Shown here one piece after another: positions 32,152 through 44,688 of a DNA stretch of 64,000 bases. Source of the DNA: Pleurotus ostreatus/Saccharomyces cerevisiae fusant (lineage: Eukaryota > Opisthokonta); the NCBI GenBank assembly GCA_024196135.1, contig JAMQCK010000077.1:24913-88912 (forward strand), written 5' to 3'. A model generated the notes under the pieces. It was not told where the DNA came from and did no database searches. It saw only the letters and a list, made by a program, of their open reading frames with translations. Every line of letters starts with the position of its first letter. The stretch's first letter is position 1. Position numbers and translations under genes: made by a program.

Positions 32152-35100
32152 ATGGACAATCCGTCCACCAATATACACACCATCGTCAAGGCCCAGATAG
32201 TCTTTCTGCTATCGACTTTGACGGATGCAAACTTTGAGCACAACCAGGTCGAAATCCGCTCGGTGCGTGCCTACGCGTCTTTTTAGCAGGGCGGCCACTG
32301 ACGCGTATGATTCTTCCCCTCTCGATGTCAACAGCTATCCGAGCAGCATGGCATCGACACCTATCTCCACTTCATCCGCCGCCTCATCGTGCACTCCGCG
32401 CAAAGGCTGTCTCCAGCCGGCACCAATAATCCACCCGATAACTCGTCGGTGCTGACCTTCCGCCTGCTCGTGCAGGAGACGCAGCGGCTGGCGCGCGACC
32501 CGCACCTCGCGGACCGCTTCCGCGATGGGGTGGACAAGGGGGAGGGGGAGATTTTCCGCACCTTCGATCTCGTGCGCTTCACGGATCGCGTGGGCCTGCG
32601 CCCCCTCGAAAAGCTGGTCCTCGCCGCGTCGATTCTGTCGGGAAAGACGCGCCCGGAGCTGGCAAGCCAGGCGGCGACGATTGTCGCGACGGATTTCGAA
32701 GATGCGGTCATGTCGCTGTGCACTACTCCCTCGTTCGACCATGCCGATCTTACCCCCAACGGCATCGCGAAGCTCATGCGTAACCTCCTCTCCGACCCTC
32801 CGCGCGACTCTCCTGTGCTCGATTTCCAGCAGCGGCAAGCACTGATTGTGGCCTCTCAGTCAAAATACGGCAGGGAGGTCGTTGCTCCGATCCTTTACAA
32901 TATACTTCCTCAACTGAGGTACGTCTCCGGCGATGGTTTGCCACTGGTCAAGCTTGCTAACACATCTGGTAGCCTGCCACCCGGGGCCACCTTAGTGCAA
33001 ACACTGATGCAGCTAGGACCAGATGTGACCAACGATCCTGACGTCGTTCGGGCGATCTTCGCTCGTTTCGGCATCACGGACGCCGCTCCTCCCAGCGACA
33101 ACCAGGTCGTCGAGCTGATCCAGACGCTGGGTCGCTTGGCCGCAGAAGGGTCGACGATGTGCGATGTAGGGGCTGTCGTCAGAGCGCTCAGCAGCTATGT
33201 AAGTCGACCTCATTGAAATGGCTTCGGGAAACTGTACTGACTGTGTGTAGCCTGTGCAGCTCGACTGGCCTGCGGTCATACGGTCATTTGACTGGCCTGA
33301 CCGGCTCGGCGTCGACACGGCGACTCTCAAATTGCTGATCGCTGTCCTGCTCAACTCACCGAGGGACGCTCATCCGCATGCTGTGACGGGTTTCTGGACC
33401 GTGTGGAACAATTCGCTGTATCAACTCCGCCTCCTCGACGCCCTCCTCTCCCTCCCCGCGGATACCTTCAACTTCGTCTCCTTGCCTGGCCGCCGCATCG
33501 TGACCGTCGACGATGTGTCGATCGCCAGTCCAACGATCAAGTCGCTCGCAGCAAATGTTCAGGGACATACGTGGAACTCGCTCGACCTTTTCCAAGTGCT
33601 GGTCAGGTTGGCGGATTCTGACTCGCCGGACATCAAAGGCTGCATCCGCGACATGTTGGACAAGGCAATCAAGATCAGTGCGGAGCTGGTGCATATGGGG
33701 CTGTTGCAGGTTCCGGTACGTGTACTACGCCAGGTGGACGAACACGCGCTGATGACCCTGCAGAACGCGAACTGGAATGAGATCCGTCTGGAGTACTCGA
33801 GGAAGCTGCTTGCGATGTTCCTCGGAGGCCATCCCAACCATCAGCTTGTCTTCATGCGCATATGGCAGATTCAGCCGTCCTACCTCACCGACGCCTTCCG
33901 CGACTTCTACGAGGAAAACCCTCAGAACATCACCCGCATCCTAGACGTCGCGCAGGACCTCAAGGTAAGCTAGATGCCAGCTTGCATAACTCCATCTCAT
34001 AAACCTGCCAGATACTCGAGGCGCTGCTTGAAGTGCGGCCTTTCACCTTCGCGCTAGACGTGGCTGCGCTGGCTTCACGCCGCGAGTACCTCAACTTGGA
34101 CAAGTGGCTCGGGGATAAGGTTGCAGCTCATGGAACGGAGTTCCTTCGGTCTATCGCCGATTTCCTCAAGGAAAAGATGGAGAGCGAGAAGTTGACCAGG
34201 ATAACTGACCCTCCGGTCGAGAGCCGGACTATGCCGATCAATCCCAGCACAGTTGCTATCATCCTGCGTGTCATTCGTGGCAGGTAAGTCTACTACATCT
34301 GCTATTGACGGGGCCTATCTGACCCCGCTTTGCAGCTCGCACCTCATGGAGCAAGCCGACGTGGACTACGCGCTGGATGTACAGAACATGTGCTTCCAGG
34401 TGTATCCGCGCTTGATGAACCTTGCTCCTGGAGCGGACGTGGAATCGGGTCTTGCCGTTATCCAGTACTCGCAGGAAATCGAAAGCGAGGTCGACCTCAT
34501 CTACAAGCGGATGTACGACGAGAACATCTCCATCGACGAGGTCATCACCATGCTGCAGCAGTTCCGGACCTCGAGCAACCCTCGGGACCAGGAGGTCTTC
34601 TCTTGCATGATCCACTTCCTCTTCGACGAGTATCGTTTCTTCCAGTCGTTCTACCCCGACCGCGAGCTGGCCATGACAGGTTATCTCTTCGGCTCCATCA
34701 TTCAGCACGACCTCCTCGACTACATGCCGCTCGGGATCGCAGTCCGCTATGTCATCGATGCGCTCAACTGCCCGCCGGACAAGAACCTCTTCAGGTTCGG
34801 TGTGCAGGCGCTGTCTCGCTTCGAGTCGAGACTACCGGAATGGCAGCCACTGTGCGCCGAGTTGCTCAAGAACCAGCACTTGCTCGAGGCCCGTCCTGAC
34901 CTGGCACATACTTTGCAGCGCGCACTGGCTATGGGGCCAGACGGTGACCTGACCGAGTTGCGCACGCCTGGAATGGGAGGATATGCTGAACCTGCGCCTG
35001 TCTTCCTAGCCATTCAACCCGATGAGGTAGACGAGGAGATTGAGACGCCTTCCGAAGAGCTGTCCGACAAGATCCTGTTCATCGTCAACAACCTGGCGCC

Positions 35101-38100
35101 GAGCAATTTCGATACCAAACTGGTCGACATGAAGCAGTCGTTCTCTGACGAGTATGCGCGGTGGTTCGCCAACTATTTGGTAGACCAGCGCATCAGCACG
35201 GAGCCGAACAACCACTCGCTTTACCTACGCTTCCTCGATGCGCTCAACCGCTCGTCGCTGAACAAGTACATCCTTCACGAAACCTTCGTCAAGGCGGCGG
35301 CGCTGCTGAACTCGGAGAAGACGGTGCAGTCGAGCACGGAGAGGAGCATCTTGAAGAATGTCGGGTCGTGGCTTGGGACGATAACGCTCGCGCGCGATCG
35401 GCCGATCAAGCACAAGAATCTCTCGTTCAAGGACTTGCTGATGGAGGGCTACGACAGTGGCCGGCTCATTGTGGCGATACCCTTCGTCTGCAAGACGCTC
35501 GAGCCGGCGGCGCAGTCGAAGGTGTTCAGGCCTCCCAATCCATGGCTCATGGCGGTCATCAGCCTCCTCGCTGAGCTGTACCACTTCGCGGAGCTCAAGC
35601 TGAACCTCAAGTTCGAGATCGAGGTGCTCTGTAAGAGCCTTGACATCGACCTCGACACCGTTGAGGCGGCGGTCATCGTGCGCAACCGCCCGATGAGCGA
35701 CGTCGGCCCTGCGATGCCTGAGTATCCTGGCGACATTGACGCGCTGCCCATTGGTGGTTACGACGCTGCCATGCTCGGCGAGCCACCTGTCATGCCCTTG
35801 ACGGAGATGCGACAGGTGGGCACGCAGATCGAGCAGATCCTGACGACGCTGGCGCAGCATGTGCAAATCAGCAGTACGCTCAGCTTCATGCTCGGCAACC
35901 CTGCGTTCAAGCGTGCGGTGCAGCTTGCTGTGGATAGAGCCGTTCGAGAGGTATGTCGGTCATGGACGTCATGGTTGATGATTATGCTTATATGTCTTGC
36001 AGATCATCTTGCCGGTGGTCGACCGTTCCGTGACGATTGCCGGCATCTCCACCCGCGAGCTTGTCGCCAAGGACTTCGCGACGGAAGCGAATGAGGAGAA
36101 GATGAGGAAGGCGGCTCACAGCATGGCGGCCAAACTTGCCGGCAGCCTCGCGATGGTCACTTGCAAAGAGCCGTTGCGGACGAACCTGGCCCAGCATCTG
36201 CGCCAGTACTTGGCTGAGCATGGCTTCTCTGACGTACGTTGTCGGTGTCCGACAATGTGCTTGTATGCTAATATACCACAGATTGCCGCGGTCGACAACC
36301 ACATCATGGACCTTGCTCTCGACAACTTAGACAATGCGTGCAGCGCCATTGAGAGGGCAGCCATGGAGCGTGCTATCTCTGACGTCGACGAAGGCTTTGC
36401 TCCTGCGTACGAGATGCGCATCCACCATCGCGAGGTATGCATAGTCATTCACCATCCGCAACGAGATGTTGACTTTGAGCTAGACCCGCAGCGGACCGTT
36501 CTGGGACTCCTCCAACCCTGTTCATAGCCTTACTACCAATCTGCCTGACATCCTTCGCTTGCACAAGAATGGTGTTCTACCTGTGCAGCTCAACGTCTAC
36601 GAGGACTTCAGTGAGTACTCAGATAATCTCCAGTGAGCCGTCACTAATAATTCGCTCGCAGCCGCCGACCACAAGCGGAGAACCAGCCGCCCGAGCTCGA
36701 CCATGCCTTTCAACGCTAGTGGTGCATACCCAGGACCAGCGACGCCCGCGCCGCTCAGTCTGACGGCACAAGCGCCGAGCAACGAGGCCGTCATGGAGCG
36801 CTTCGGTGTTCTCATCCGCGACTTAGACAATGTCCTGGTTCAGCTCCCCATCCAGAGCTTGGCGCTCCTTCCGCCGAACCATGACGTTCGCCACCTCGTT
36901 CGCCAGATCATGCTGAATGCGCAGGAGTCCGATCGCAGGCAGGCGCCGTTGCAGATGTCGCAGAAGATCGTTCAGCTGCTGTACAAGGCCCCCACTCAGC
37001 TTGGGCGGGAGGTGTATGTCGCGCTGCTTGATCAGCTCTGCAGGCACTTTGAGGAGACCGGCAAGGAGGCGATCAACTGGTTGATCTATGCTGAGGACGA
37101 GGTATGCACTCATGCACTTGATCGGCGATCAAAATACTGATCTCCTTTGTAGCGCAAGTACAACATCCCCGTCACTGTCACTTTGTTGCGCAGCAGGTTG
37201 TTTGACCTCGCCGTCTACGAGCAGCAGCTGGCAAAGTTCCTGTTCACTGATCCGCGGCCAAGCCTGATCAACTTTGTCGTCGGCCTCATCCGTGAATGCT
37301 TGACCGCCGACCCGCCCATCGCTACGCAGAGCCAGTTCCCGTACTGCATCGAGGTTCTTAGCCAGATCGCGCAGTCGGACAAGGCTACTGATGAGTGCGT
37401 TTTCTGAGTCAATTCCCTTGTTCGCACGCTGATACGCTATTCAGGGTGGTGCATTTCATGGATGATCTGCGCGGCGTGCGGCGTCCGTCGCTGCCAGCTA
37501 CACCCGACATCATCGCTAGGCAGCCATCGACGAAGCCCGAGAGCGACCAGCTCCGCGAAGCAGGCTTCTGGTTCCAAAGCTGGGTGCAGATCTATCACCG
37601 CTCGCCGAACCCGGAGAAGAGCTTCGTCGGCTTCATCACGCAGGTCCTCAAGAGCGGCGTGCTCAACATCGACGAGGCGTCCCAGCTGTTCTTCCGAGTC
37701 TGCGCAGAGACCAGCGTTAACCACTACGCGAAGGCCGTGGCGGTCGGGAACTACGCGTCCGCGTACTCCTACGTCGACGCGATGTCGAAGCTGGTTGTGT
37801 TCATCATCAAGTACCATGGAGACCCTACTGGCGTCAATGCCGACCAGGCGAAGGTGCACTACTTCAAGAAAGTGTTATCGATCTTGATCCTTGTCTTGGC
37901 GTACTTCCACGAGGAGCAGGAGCCCTTCCAGCAGAAGCCCTTCTTCCGCCTGTTCTCGAGCCTCTTGAACGACCTCAACTCCATGGAGGCGTCGCTTGGG
38001 ACGGTGTATTTCCCGCTCTTGGTCGTGTTCTGGTAGGTGGTGTCCTTTTTGCCTTCAGACCGGCTTCTCACATCCTTGATAGTGAGACGTTGAGTGGCTT

Positions 38101-39274
38101 GCAGCCCATATACTTCCCTGGCTTTGCCTTCTCCTGGATGGGTCTCATCTCGCACCGCCTCTTGATGCCCAAGCTGCTGCTCTCGGAGAACCGCGAGGTA
38201 TGTACGCCAGTTCATCGCGCGAACACGACGCTGACTATTTCGTAGGGTTGGGCGATCATGCAGAAGCTCCTCATCGCTCTCTTCAAGTTCTTGGCTCCCT
38301 TCCTCAAGGACTCCGAGCTGAGCGTGCCGGCGCGTGACATGTACCGCGGGGCCCTCCGCATCCTCCTCGTCCTCTTGCACGACTTCCCCGACTTCCTCAG
38401 CGAGTACTACTTCTCCCTCTGCGACGTCATCCCCTACCGCTGCATCCAGCTGCGCAACATCGTCCTCAGCGGCTTCCCGCAGACCATGGTGCTCCCTGAC
38501 CCTCACCTCCGCGGCATGAAGCCTGAGGTCATCGTCGAGATGATGGGCCCCATCCCTCCGATCCTCTCGGACTTCGCGGCGGGCTTAAAGGGCGGCGATC
38601 TGAAGGCGTACCTCGATCAGTACCTCCTGGGTCGGGGCTCGACGTCCTTCTTGCCGTCCCTGAAGGAGCGCCTGCGGATCAGCAGTCCGGTGGAGGGGTT
38701 GACGGAGACCTACAACTTGTCGCTGTTGAATGCCCTTGTCATGTACATCGGCGTGTCCTCTGTCGCGCAGGCTAAGGCCAGGAACGGGACCGCCTTGTTC
38801 GCGCCCAGCGACCCGGGAGTCGTCGCCCTGCAGTACCTCGCCAACTCGCTCGATGCCGAAGGTAAGTCTGCCCCCCCCCCCCTTAGTCTAGTTTCTGAAC
38901 TGACGACGGTGATGTAGGGCAATTCCACCTCATCACGTCCATGACGCTTCATCTACGCTACCCTAACGCCCACACCTACTGGTTCTGCTCTCTCCTGCTT
39001 CACCTCTTTACCGAGGTCGAGGACGAGAAGTTCCAGGAGATCATGACGCGCGTGCTGCTCGAGCGCTTCATGGTGCATCGTCCGCACCCGTGGGGCGCCG
39101 TAATGACCTTCGTTGAGCTGCTCCGGAACCCGAAGTACAACTTCTGGAGCAAGGAGTTCATTAACGTTGCGCCGGAGGTCTCCATGCTTCTGGAGAGTGT
39201 AAGTGCATCGTTGAGCGGCTTCGCTATGTCGTCTGAATGATGTGTAGGTCGCCCGCAACATTTATCCTCAGTAG
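32152..39274 (+). CDS. NOT1: CCR4-NOT complex scaffold subunit NOT1
   Basis: Largest gene in the window, roughly 2,000-2,150 residues in more than fifteen exons. The start MDNPSTNIHTIVKAQIVFLL is followed by an intron (about 32260-32333) leading to LSEQHGIDTYLHFIRRL. The N-terminal HEAT-like part includes LDWPAVIRSFDWPDRLGVD. A middle long exon (34336-35950) holds the MIF4G-like CAF1-binding region (ALDVQNMCFQVYPRLMNLAP begins the N-terminal part of it) and the CN9BD-like region beyond. The C-terminal NOT1 module contains LHLRYPNAHTYWFCSLLLHL and HPWGAVMTFVELLRNPKYNF, ending ARNIYPQ at 39274. NOT1 holds the deadenylase CCR4-CAF1 and the NOT2-NOT5 module together for mRNA decay and translational control. 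All segments read through; no break was noticed. Confidence 0.9.
38871..38882 (+). repeat. C12 homopolymer in a NOT1 intron
   Basis: Twelve C bases follow the donor GGTAAGTCTG in the intron that splits LDAEG from QFHLITSM. Unlike the tract at 17670 it sits near the donor and not at the acceptor. Confidence 0.75.
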
Positions 39275-39769
39275 AACCAAGCCTCTGTCGATGTTGTCAT
39301 TGCTGTCGCTATCTCGCACGTATCTCTTCTGTCTATTGGGTTTTCTGTTCTCTTCATGTCTTAGTTATTTCTTACACACTGTATTGTATCAACATCTTCT
39401 GTCAATGTTCAAGGCTGCGCTAAGATGATTGGCATTGGACAAGTGGCGTGTTCTATAACTGATATTCTTAGATCCAGTTGACGTACATAATGTGTATCAT
39501 TTGCTGCCACTCTTGCTCACGGAATCTGCTCTCCACTTATCCTCTGCTTGAGTCTTTGGAACGGCCGTCGAGCGACGCAGCAAGAGACCACAAAACGCTT
39601 TGATTTATTTTCTACAAGTTAACTTTTTTTGGCACGTGCCCGTGAGTACTGGAAATACAGCTACATACACCAAATCCGCACACACAACCACCCATTACAG
39701 TAAATACACACAATCCACCCTGCAAAGTCCGTTGTCGTCTAAGTATGTCATTGGTATGCCGCGATGGGT
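39275..39769. other. Intergenic, convergent 3' ends
   Basis: About 500 bp, AT-rich and T-rich, shared by the 3' ends of NOT1 and the minus-strand unknown gene. No feature was recognised. Confidence 0.55.
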
Positions 39770-40694
39770 CTATGGCATGTCTGTTTTTATGCACTCGAAG
39801 CCAACTCCATTCCGGTGAACGAAGTGGCCACGCATCTCCACGACGCACGCATGCGAGGGACGCTCCAGAGCCTCCTCGCTGTGTATCGACCCGTCGTCAG
39901 GTAAGTCCTCGTCGCGCGCGTACAATCGCTCGACTGCGCGGACGGCAGCAGGGGCGCGGTAGGCGTCTGACCAAGAACCGTGGTAGACGACTTTGCGCAG
40001 GTTCGGCAGCAGTCTCTGCTCCTCGTACCGCCCGACCCGCGCTTCTACTAGTCGTCGGGCCGCGCGCAGGGCATCTGGTATCTGGTCCCTGAGCTCGGAG
40101 GGCAGGGCGATGTGGAGTATGTTGATCTGCCGCCGAAGACACGGAACGCCCTCGAGCCGCTCGATCATGTTCTCATCGGCGTCATAGGGGTTGGTGATGA
40201 TGATGGGTATGGGCTTGGGTACGTAGAAGTGGGGCACTGCGCACTGTGGGTGCGTAAGCATGCCGTGTACTCGGGCCCTGGAATGCAGGGTGGATACGCA
40301 CTCGTATGCAGTAAATGCTGTTGTGCTGCGCCTCGGGCGGCAGCGTTGCCCGTTGCTGGACGGCGTCTGGCGTTGGGATGCCGCGAGGGGCTTTTCCAGA
40401 GGTGACCTTCGTCCCGTTGGCGAAGGCAATTTTGGGGCGGGAGGAGGAGGGGGGTGATGAACGATGGGCACTGGTGGCGGTCTGAGGGCCAGCGAGCATG
40501 TTGACGATCGTGTAGGGCGTCGTGGAGGGGAGTGTAAGGTGAACGTCTATGGTGGTAGGATACAGGAACGGATACAAGGTACAAGGGATTGAAATACCAC
40601 CATACGCAGCGGGGGGTGAAGTGGGGACCGCTGCGGGTTGCGCAACACAGCTATATAGCACCCTCCTATTTTGGGCTGTCACTGTCTCGAGCAT
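39770..40694 (-). CDS. Uncharacterised protein, two exons
   Basis: The ATG at 40694 (MLETVTAQNRRVLYSCVAQP) opens a frame with YGGISIPCTLYPFLYPTTID and a Ser/Pro-rich middle. A 58-nt GT-AG intron (40244-40301) joins NSIYCIR to CAVPHFYVPKPIPIIITNPY. The second exon contains a charged helical part (DALRAARRLVEARVGRYEEQ) and ends GFECIKTDMP at 39770. The product is about 288 residues. I do not recognise a family. Its shape (proline-rich N-terminus, compact C-terminal domain with an aromatic-rich ending) resembles many small Agaricomycete orphan proteins. No signal peptide or membrane segment is clear. The splice is supported by good donor and acceptor signals but by no homologue known to me. Confidence 0.5.
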
Positions 40695-41085
40695 GTCTTG
40701 CCATCTTCCGATTGCCCTTCCTCTTCGATTAACCGAGAAGCCAGACGATTCGGGCCAACGATACGGCTTCCTCCAGACAGCCGAGACACTCCCGCCTCAA
40801 AAACGCGGCCGAAGAACAGGCTCAAGCTCGCTTGCAGGACGTCACTCGCACCCACCTTCGCGGGTGTCGACAAGAGAACAGACGCATCGATACGCGGCGG
40901 TGGGGCGGCGGAAAGACGATGACGGTGGGTAGTCAAGTGGGACGACCTGAATAACTCTATTGGCATGCCTGTCGAGATCTCGAGGGTTCCCATGTCTATA
41001 AGATGCTGGGAAGAAGCAGCCGTCAGCAACGGCTAATCCGGAGGCAAAGGCGCACCCACCAGTCAAAAACTCTATGGCCATGGGC
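40695..41085. other. Intergenic between unknown gene and MFS transporter 3' end
   Basis: About 390 bp. A possible extra exon of the MFS gene lies here (frame beginning HLIDMGTLEISTG near 41005), but it lacks membrane segments and is not included. Confidence 0.45.
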
Positions 41086-42786
41086 TCAGCTACGTACAAA
41101 GCATATGGCGACCAGTCCAAGAAGGCCACTCATTGCAGCGACTGACCAGAACGCGTCCGTATAGCCGTCCTGTGGGGATGACCCTGGCTTCCTGCTAATT
41201 TCGACTGACACCGTGGTTGAAACTGCAAGGCACATTAGTGTGGAGGGTTAAGCGTGGTGAAAGCGAGGAAGACTTGCCTGCTAAGCCAATTGTGGCACCG
41301 ATCTGGTAGCTGGTCGACATGACTGCGCCCACGACGCCTTGTTGGTCGGGTGGGGCGCTCTCCATCATTGAGACCGTCGACCCCACATACGAGCAGGCCA
41401 TCCCGACCATCCCGACGATGATCCCAGGAAAGATACGCGACCAGTACTTGCTCGGCGCATCAGCGAGTGCGAAGAGAACCGCGCCCGCTGCCTGCAGAAC
41501 TTGGCCGACGGTGAGAAGCGCGCGCCGGGGGACTTTGTGCGCGAGCTGCCCCACGATCACAGACGATAGGCCGCCAGTGATTCCGATGGGGATGCAGCGG
41601 ATGGCGGTGGAAGATAGCGAGACACCCCAGACGTCCTGCGAAGGCGAGCTGAGCGTCCTTCGCGCGAGATGAAGCGGACGCCTACCACATGCAGCTGCAC
41701 GATGTTGACTGCGCAGACGAAGAGCCACCAGTAGGGACTCCAGCAGCAGAAGAAGAGAGGCGTGAAGTTCTTGGTTCGCCATGTACGCGGCGGGAGAGCG
41801 GGGTCGGATTGGAATATCTCAATTAGGAAGAAGGTCACGAAGAGAACGACAGATACGACCAGGGTGGCGATGACCTGGGCAGATTGCCAGCCTGGAAAAG
41901 CTTCAGAAAGCCATAGAAGGTACTGAAGGCGAGAGAATTACCTGCATCGCCACCTTCGGATAGTGCGTACACGAATAGGATGAGGGCGCAGGTCAGGGCA
42001 GCCACGCCTGGGAGGTCAAGATTGCGTTTCGGGCCGACTCTATCCTTCTGAACATCCGGAAGCACTATCCACGACACGACAGAGGTCGGCACAATTGCTA
42101 TCGCAGATATATAATACACTGCGTCTAAGGTTAGCCTACAAAGAAGCAGATTGTGTGAGAGGAAGCGCACCCCATCGCCAGGAAGCCCCCACGGTCACGA
42201 AGCCGCCAATAATGAGGCCAACGACGTTGCCAATGCCTCCGATGGCAGCGAACAACGCGAACGCCTTGCTCTTCTCCCGAGGTTCTGTGAACAGTGTCCC
42301 GATCATCGATAAACCGGTGGGGACGTTGAGGGCAGCACCTGGGGGTGGAGGTAAGTGCGGCATCAACGTGCGAAAGTCGGACACGCGCGTACCCAAGCCC
42401 TGCATCGCGCGGAAGACGATGGTCATGATGGGGTGCACACTGGCAGCGACAGGTATGCTGAATAGACCCATTACTAGGAATCCGGCGCAGAAGACAGGCT
42501 TCGGGTGGAACACGTCGCCAATGCGCCCCGAGACGAGCATGAGGGAGCCGAAGGTCAAGGCATACGCCGAGAGAACCCACTGGAGCTCAGACTCTGAGAA
42601 GCCAAGATCCTGGCCGAGCGTCGGCAGGAGGATAATGGCGGACGAGGCATTGAAGATGTCGAGCAGCTGGGCGACGCAGATGACTATGAGGCTTCCGAGC
42701 TTTCGTGCGCGGGAGATGGGCTGTGGAGCGGCGACTGTGTTGAGAGTCTCCGTGTCGATGTCTTCGCGGCTTTTGCGGCACGACAT
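41086..42786 (-). CDS. MFS transporter, DHA2-type (14-helix) drug:proton antiporter
   Basis: Plasma-membrane exporter family. The ATG at 42786 is followed by a short cytosolic N-terminus, then helices including LGSLIVICVAQLLDIFNASS and ELQWVLSAYALTFGSLMLVS, and the loop motif GRIGDVFHPK (MFS motif A variant). AALNVPTGLSMIGTLFTEPR follows an intron near 42340-42390. Later helices include WIVLPDV, LILFVYALSEGG, and IVGMVGMACSYVGSTVSMME. The C-terminus is YTDAFWSVAAMSGLLGLVAI, ending CFVRS at 41086. The intron at 41223-41277 has a GC-AG border (donor GCAG/GCAAGT). Substrate cannot be told; aminotriazole and multidrug resistance proteins are the nearest named relatives. A TATAA on the minus strand (42841-42845) lies about 55 bp before the start. 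Confidence 0.85.
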
Positions 42787-43507
42787 TTAATGGGGAGTGA
42801 AAGGGTCGAGTTCACTGGAGCAAAAATGTCGGAGGTGCTCTTATACTTCTTTCCTGACGGCCTGGCATGATTGAGGACTCCCTCATGGTTTGTCAGTGCG
42901 GTTGTGGCGGAAGGCAAGATGGGAGGTCGACGAGGATCCAAAGGCGCGCCACGCGAGCGTTAAGTCCGATGTTATATCCTATCCCCGATAAACCTTTGTT
43001 CGCCTACAAAGTAGCGGTCCTAAGATGGTTGAAACTGAACGCGACTGACTGAGGGGCAGAGTAGTGCTGAGTGAGGGCCGACTCGCAGTGGATTAGATGG
43101 ATTCCTTGCAGCTGGACGGTCGACTTATAGCAGCGCGCATTCTGTCGTCACTGGAGCCCGGGCAAACTTCCTCAAGTCTCGGCGAAGGATTGCAGCTGGA
43201 GATGTCGCCAATAGAACATTGATTATGGCCGGCCGTGCTGAGCCGCGCGCTGCTGACGTCGGCGAGACGGAAGGTGCCCGTGAGGCGACGTCCAGCAGAG
43301 ATTGCAGCCCCATTCCAGAGACATCCGTACCTTTGCAGCCAGTGCATGATTGTCGTGCTCGGTATGAGATTATTAGAGCCCTAGTGAAGGCTGACTTCAA
43401 CTCGAAAATCCCAGTATTTGGGTTTATTTGTTGCGCGATCGGAAGTGGCCGGGCGGTTGTCACCTCGTCCGCTAAGCGTGACCGCGTCCAACCGTCCGTC
43501 TTTCGCT
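42787..43507. other. Divergent upstream region of MFS transporter and ATP synthase subunit g
   Basis: About 720 bp without a supported gene. It contains the MFS TATA-like box noted above; nothing else was recognised. Confidence 0.5.
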
Positions 43508-44255
43508 ATGCGTCCAACTCTGCCCGCAGGAGCTCTGCGGAACTCTGCAGCTCGTCATTCGGCTCGCCCCCGAAGCTCTCCTTTCCACGCCGCGCGCTCC
43601 AACTCCACCAAGCCGACCAATGAGTCTCTAGAAGAGGCGCAGAAAAAGGCGAAGGAGGCCCTCAGCGCCGCGCAGAAGCAGGGCGCGAAGGCATGGGAGA
43701 CGGCCAAGGCGTACTCCGGCCCCGTCCAGGGCTTCTTGCAGACGGCCGCGAAGCAGGCGGGCCCCGTGGCGAAGCGCGTAGGGGAGAGCCTCGGGCCGTT
43801 GGTGCAGCGTTTGGGTCCTGCAGGGCAGAAGACCGTGCAGTTCTTTGCTAGTGCGTGGTGGATACTTCTTGAATGCTATGCGGAAGCTGACAGACATGCC
43901 TTACAGCCTACAAAGAGCCCACACTGTACAACTTGGCTGTCGCGCGTGAGCTGGTCAAGCAGGTCTACCGCGCGGAGCACCTCCAGCCGCCGTCCTCCTG
44001 GGCACAGATCCGGTCCGCGTACGAGACCCTCTACGCCCGCGCGACCGACCGCCAGTTCTGGCGCCATGCCATTGCGACGGGGGAGATTGCCAAAATCTTC
44101 GTCTACGGCGTCGAAGCCTACGGTATCTACAAGGTACGTGATCGCTGCCGCTATACCCTTCCGTCCTTCGCTCACTTTTGTCTGTACAGATTGGGGAGAT
44201 CATCGGTCGCCGTCACCTCGTTGGCTACTCTGTTCCTTCCAGCTCTCACCACTAA
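43508..44255 (+). CDS. ATP20: Mitochondrial ATP synthase subunit g
   Basis: Three exons (43508-43850, 43907-44133, 44190-44255) give an exact frame of 211 residues. The N-terminus MRPTLPAGALRNSAARHSAR is rich in Arg, Ser and Ala and acidic-free, a typical mitochondrial presequence. An Ala/Lys-rich helical part follows (ESLEEAQKKAKEALSAAQKQ). The conserved subunit g core is YKEPTLYNLAVARELVKQVY, then WAQIRSAYETLYARA, and the membrane segment with the GxxxG-type motif near GEIAKIFVYGVEAYGIYK, ending GEIIGRRHLVGYSVPSSSHH. Subunit g sits in the inner membrane Fo sector and promotes ATP synthase dimers and cristae shape. The N-terminal extension before the core is longer than in yeast (115 residues total there), which is common in filamentous fungi. 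Confidence 0.88.
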
Positions 44256-44688
44256 TCAATGCTGTATGTCTTTGCTCCCATAATCGCCTAGACCTACCGC
44301 CTGCGTATATTGCTGAGTGGACTTTGTGCTGTATGTGACCATGCGACCCGCCCAATATCTTCCTACTTCCCTTGGTCCCTGCAGCGTCGTGATTCAGTGA
44401 GCTTCAGGCTTCAGCGTCGCTCCTATCACATGATACCCTTGGCACTCGATTCTGCACATGTCCTTCTGTGCATCGGCTACAAACGACAGACACTGCAGAG
44501 TGAGAGCTTGCTACTTCTCCAGAGCTCCTACCGCGTCAGTCGCTTGAGACCCTCCGTCAATTATCGATATTATCATCTTGATTTTCACGTTCTCCGGTAG
44601 CGCTCTCGGAGCGCTCGGCCAACCGGGCCGGAAACGCGGTTCTGGAACTGGGCGCTTGTGTGCATCTCACCGACCGCCATCATCGATC
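44256..44688. other. Intergenic, tandem genes
   Basis: About 430 bp. It holds the subunit g 3' flank and the presumed promoter of the phosphomutase gene. No motif was recognised. Confidence 0.5.

Noticed and set aside
40842..41029. Extra C-terminal exon of the MFS transporter
   Set aside because: Splicing at GTACGT is possible but adds a polar tail without helices; the simple stop after CFVRS fits the family better.
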